A stretch of DNA of 64,000 nucleotides, from positions 1-64,000 of the forward strand of contig NZ_FQVN01000019.1 of NCBI RefSeq assembly GCF_900129375.1. Reading direction: 5' to 3'. Positions 61,460-64,000 of this stretch are shown here, one piece after another. Origin of the DNA: Streptoalloteichus hindustanus. Its GTDB lineage: Bacteria > Actinomycetota > Actinomycetes > Mycobacteriales > Pseudonocardiaceae. Under the pieces are notes generated by a model. It was not told the DNA's origin. It made no database searches and saw nothing but the letters and a program-made list of their open reading frames with translations. The translations under genes were made by a program, and so were the position numbers. Position 1 is the first letter of the stretch. Each line of letters starts with the position of its first letter.

Positions 61460-62820
61460 CCCCGACCCACGACGTGATCAACCCGGCCACCGGGGAGGTG
61501 GTCGCGGCGGTGCCGATGGCGACCGCCGAGGAGGCCGACGCGGCGATCGCCGCCGCGGTCGCGGCGTTCCCCGCGTGGCGCGCGGTGGCGCCGGGGGACC
61601 GGGCCCGGTTGCTGCGGCGGTTCGCCGACCTGGTCGACGCGCACCGCGAGGAGCTGGCCGCGCTGGAGGTGCGCAACGCCGGCCACGTGATCGGCAACGC
61701 CCGCTGGGAGGCCGGCAACGTCCGCGACGTGCTGCACTACTACGCCGCCGCGCCGGAACGGCTGTTCGGCCGGCAGATCCCCGTGCCCGGCGGGCTGGAC
61801 GTCACCTTCGCGGAACCGGTCGGCGTGGTCGGGGTGATCGTGCCGTGGAACTTCCCGATGCCGATCGCGGCGTGGGGCTTCGCGCCCGCGCTGGCCGCCG
61901 GCAACACCGTGGTGCTCAAACCCGCCGAGCTGACCCCGTTGACCGCCGTCCGGCTCGGCGAGTTGGCGAGGGAGGCCGGAATCCCCGACGGGGTCTTCCA
62001 GGTGGTGCCCGGCCGGGGCTCGGTGGTGGGCAGTCGGCTCGTCGAGCACCCGGACGTCCGCAAGATCTGCTTCACCGGCTCCACAGTGGTGGGCAAGCAG
62101 ATCATGGCCGCCGCCGCGCAGCGGGTGAAGCGGGTGACCCTGGAGCTGGGCGGCAAGAGCGCCAACATCGTGTTCGCCGACGCGGACCTGGAGCGCGCGG
62201 CGGCCGCCGCCCCCTACGGCGTGTTCGACAACGCCGGCCAGGACTGCTGCGCGCGCTCCCGAATCCTCGTGCAACGCCGCGTTCACGACCGTTTCCTGGA
62301 GTTGTTGGAGCCCGCGGTCGCCGCCGTCCGCGTCGAGGATCCGACGCGCGAGACCGCCGAGATGGGGCCCCTGATCTCCGCCGCTCACCGCGACACCGTC
62401 GCGTCCTATGTGGACGAAAGCAGGGTCGCGTTCCGTGGGCAGTGCCCGGACGGCCCCGGATTCTGGTACCCGCCAACGGTTCTGCTCGCCGAGACGGGCG
62501 CGGAGCGGAGCTGGCGGGAGGAGGTCTTCGGGCCGGTCGTCTCCGTGCTGCCGTTCGAGGACGAGGCCGACGCGGTCCGCGTCGCCAACGACACCGAGTA
62601 CGGCCTGGCCGGCTCGGTGTGGACCAGGGACGTGGGGCGCGCGCTGCGGGTGGCCAGGGCGGTGGAGGCCGGCAACCTCTCGGTCAACTCGCACTCGTCG
62701 GTCCGCTACTGGACGCCCTTCGGCGGCGTCAAGCAGTCCGGCCTGGGCCGGGAGCTGGGGCCGGACGCCCTCGCCGCGTTCACCGAGACCAAGAACGTGT
62801 TCATCGCGACCGAGGAGTGA
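61456..62820 (+). CDS. Aldehyde dehydrogenase (NAD(P)+), PuuC-like role
   Basis: The protein has 454 residues. The family motifs are VPWNFPMPIAAW, LELGGKSANIVF, the catalytic cysteine region NAGQDCCARSRI and EEVFGPVVSVLPF. It would oxidise the gamma-glutamyl aldehyde. The GTG start overlaps the stop of the hydrolase gene (GTGA) and has AGGAGGGAG upstream. Confidence 0.93.
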   Translation: MTPTHDVINPATGEVVAAVPMATAEEADAAIAAAVAAFPAWRAVAPGDRARLLRRFADLVDAHREELAALEVRNAGHVIGNARWEAGNVRDVLHYYAAAPERLFGRQIPVPGGLDVTFAEPVGVVGVIVPWNFPMPIAAWGFAPALAAGNTVVLKPAELTPLTAVRLGELAREAGIPDGVFQVVPGRGSVVGSRLVEHPDVRKICFTGSTVVGKQIMAAAAQRVKRVTLELGGKSANIVFADADLERAAAAAPYGVFDNAGQDCCARSRILVQRRVHDRFLELLEPAVAAVRVEDPTRETAEMGPLISAAHRDTVASYVDESRVAFRGQCPDGPGFWYPPTVLLAETGAERSWREEVFGPVVSVLPFEDEADAVRVANDTEYGLAGSVWTRDVGRALRVARAVEAGNLSVNSHSSVRYWTPFGGVKQSGLGRELGPDALAAFTETKNVFIATEE

Positions 62821-62822
62821 CC

Positions 62823-63587
62823 ATGCAGCGTCTACAGGGCCGCGTCGCCGTCGTCACCGGCGCCGGCAGCGGGATCGGGCGGGCCAGCGCCAGGCGCCTG
62901 GCGGCCGAGGGCGCGCGCGTGGTGTGCGCCGACATCGACGAGGAGACCGGCAAGGCGGCGGCCAGCGAGGTCGACGGCCTCTTCGTGCGCGTCGACGTCA
63001 GCGACGAGGCCGAGGTCGAGGCCCTGTTCCTGGCGGCCGTCGACGAGTACGGCTCGGTCGACGTCGCCTTCAACAACGCCGGCATCTCCCCGCCCGAGGA
63101 CGACTCGATCCTCGACACCGGGCTGGAGGCGTGGCGCCGGGTGCAGGAGGTCAACCTCACCTCCATCTACCTGTGCTGCAAGCACGCCATCCCGCACATG
63201 CGGCGGCAGGGCAGGGGATCGATCATCAACACCGCTTCCTTCGTCGCGGTGATGGGCGCGGCCACCTCGCAGATCTCCTACACCGCCTCGAAGGGCGGGG
63301 TGCTCGCCATGAGCCGGGAGCTGGGCGTGCAGTTCGCCCGCGAGGGCATCCGGGTCAACGCCCTGTGCCCGGGGCCGGTGAGCACCCCGCTGCTCCAGGA
63401 GCTGTTCGCCAAGGACCCGGAGCGGGCGGCACGCCGTCTGGTGCACGTGCCGATGGGCCGGTTCGCGAAGCCGGAGGAGATCGCGGGCGCGGTGGCCTTC
63501 CTCGCCAGCGACGACGCCTCGTTCGTCACCGCGTCGACCTTCCTCGTCGACGGCGGCATCTCCGGCGCCTACGTCACTCCACTGTAG
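62823..63587 (+). CDS. Short-chain dehydrogenase/reductase
   Basis: The 254-residue classical SDR has VTGAGSGIGRASARRL at the N-terminus, NNAG, and the catalytic Y-x3-K in SYTASKGGVL. It follows the aldehyde dehydrogenase after 2 nt and probably oxidises or reduces an alcohol or carbonyl intermediate of the same substrate. A variant of the window's palindrome (TCCACTGTAGA, 63578-63588) spans its stop codon. Confidence 0.92.
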   Translation: MQRLQGRVAVVTGAGSGIGRASARRLAAEGARVVCADIDEETGKAAASEVDGLFVRVDVSDEAEVEALFLAAVDEYGSVDVAFNNAGISPPEDDSILDTGLEAWRRVQEVNLTSIYLCCKHAIPHMRRQGRGSIINTASFVAVMGAATSQISYTASKGGVLAMSRELGVQFAREGIRVNALCPGPVSTPLLQELFAKDPERAARRLVHVPMGRFAKPEEIAGAVAFLASDDASFVTASTFLVDGGISGAYVTPL

Positions 63588-63632
63588 ACAGTCGCGGCCC
63601 GCTGGCGGCCCAGAACTCCCGTCGACCACCCG

Positions 63633-63666
63633 GCGCCCCTGACACGCTCTCCCGTGTCAGGGGCGC
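63633..63666 (+). terminator. Terminator hairpin at the end of the amine operon
   Basis: The arms 63633-63646 and 63653-63666 (GCGCCCCTGACACG and its complement) form a perfect 14-bp stem around a 6-nt loop, 45 bp after the SDR stop, followed by GTTCTG. Confidence 0.8.
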
Positions 63667-63762
63667 GTTCTGCTTCCTGTGGTTGATGTTGCTGCCCACC
63701 GCGTCCAGAGTGGCGGTGAAGAGTGACGTGGCAGCCGTTCTCGGCGCGGGGAAGGGATTGGC

Positions 63763-64000
63763 ATGGCTGGGGTTGGCACGGGTGCCGGCGAGATCGAGGC
63801 GCGGAAGCGGGACAACGCGAAGAAGCTGGACGCGAAGGAGACCCAGCTCAGCGAGCTCCGGGTGGCACTGCGCCTGCGCGCCGTCTGGTTGGTCGCGAGC
63901 CTCGCCGTCTGCGGGGTGCTCGGCTGGGCGACCGTCGTCGGCATCTGGCGGTCCCACCCCCTGCCGTTCAGCTACGTCGGCCTGCTCGCGGGCCTGGTCT
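63763..64000 (+). CDS. Membrane protein, N-terminal part (runs off the window)
   Basis: The first 79 residues are visible: a charged, probably coiled N-terminus (EIEARKRDNAKKLDAKETQL) and a hydrophobic segment (VWLVASLAVCGVLGWATVV), with a second segment starting at the edge. GGGGAAGGG lies upstream of ATG 63763. The family is not identifiable from this part. Confidence 0.65.
   Translation, partial: MAGVGTGAGEIEARKRDNAKKLDAKETQLSELRVALRLRAVWLVASLAVCGVLGWATVVGIWRSHPLPFSYVGLLAGLV

Overview
The window is very GC-rich, uses GTG and TTG starts freely, and has strong GC bias at third codon positions. Its gene content (DUF3097, DUF1876, a DUF3516 helicase, a DddA-like toxin with Imm1, BlaI with an M56 peptidase) points to a filamentous actinobacterium, most likely of the Pseudonocardiales (Saccharothrix, Actinosynnema or Lentzea type). 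That assignment comes from gene style, not from a marker gene. I saw no rRNA, tRNA, CRISPR array, intact insertion sequence or replication origin.

Layout. 0.8-6.5 kb, minus strand: an apparent operon of a PAP2-type membrane enzyme, a serine-palmitoyltransferase-like oxoamine synthase, a GNAT-type acyltransferase, an NAD-dependent reductase and a protein of unknown function. The set resembles the core of bacterial ceramide synthesis. 6.6-16.6 kb: mostly housekeeping and stress genes (DUF3097, NfeD plus SPFH, amidase, cold-shock protein, FAD oxidoreductase, DUF1876, ribosome hibernation factor). 16.8-19.0 kb: a three-part fusion of phospholipase A2, membrane acyltransferase and DUF4383. 19.5-20.7 kb: a deaminase-toxin/Imm1 pair. 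20.7-28.3 kb: a GCS2-type ligase, a BlaI/M56 pair divergent from ctaB, a secreted protein, and an NmrA/MFS pair.

28.4-38.6 kb, minus strand: a heme gene block in the order hemH-hemG-(IS701 transposase relative without catalytic acids)-(180-aa protein)-hemA-hemC-hemB-hemE-hemF. Many stops and starts overlap by 4 nt. It encodes a protoporphyrin-dependent route (HemF, HemG and a mitochondrial-like HemH), which is not the coproporphyrin route usual in actinobacteria. hemL and hemD are absent here.

39-45 kb: an AMP-dependent ligase, a hypothetical protein, a hemerythrin and a DUF3516 helicase. 45.9-54.6 kb, plus strand: a 2214-aa iterative PKS (KS-AT-ACP-KR-DH) whose KS has Gly at the nucleophile position, a small helical protein, and a PfaD-like enoyl reductase. 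54.9-57.4 kb: a secreted protein, a TetR regulator, an HMG-CoA lyase and a small protein. 57.5-63.6 kb: an amine/ethanolamine utilisation locus (APC permease, divergent GlnA-like ligase, PuuD-like hydrolase, aldehyde dehydrogenase, SDR). The window ends inside a membrane protein gene.

Across the window the palindrome GTCCACTGTGGAC and close variants recur at gene edges and near start codons. Several long hairpins separate transcription units.
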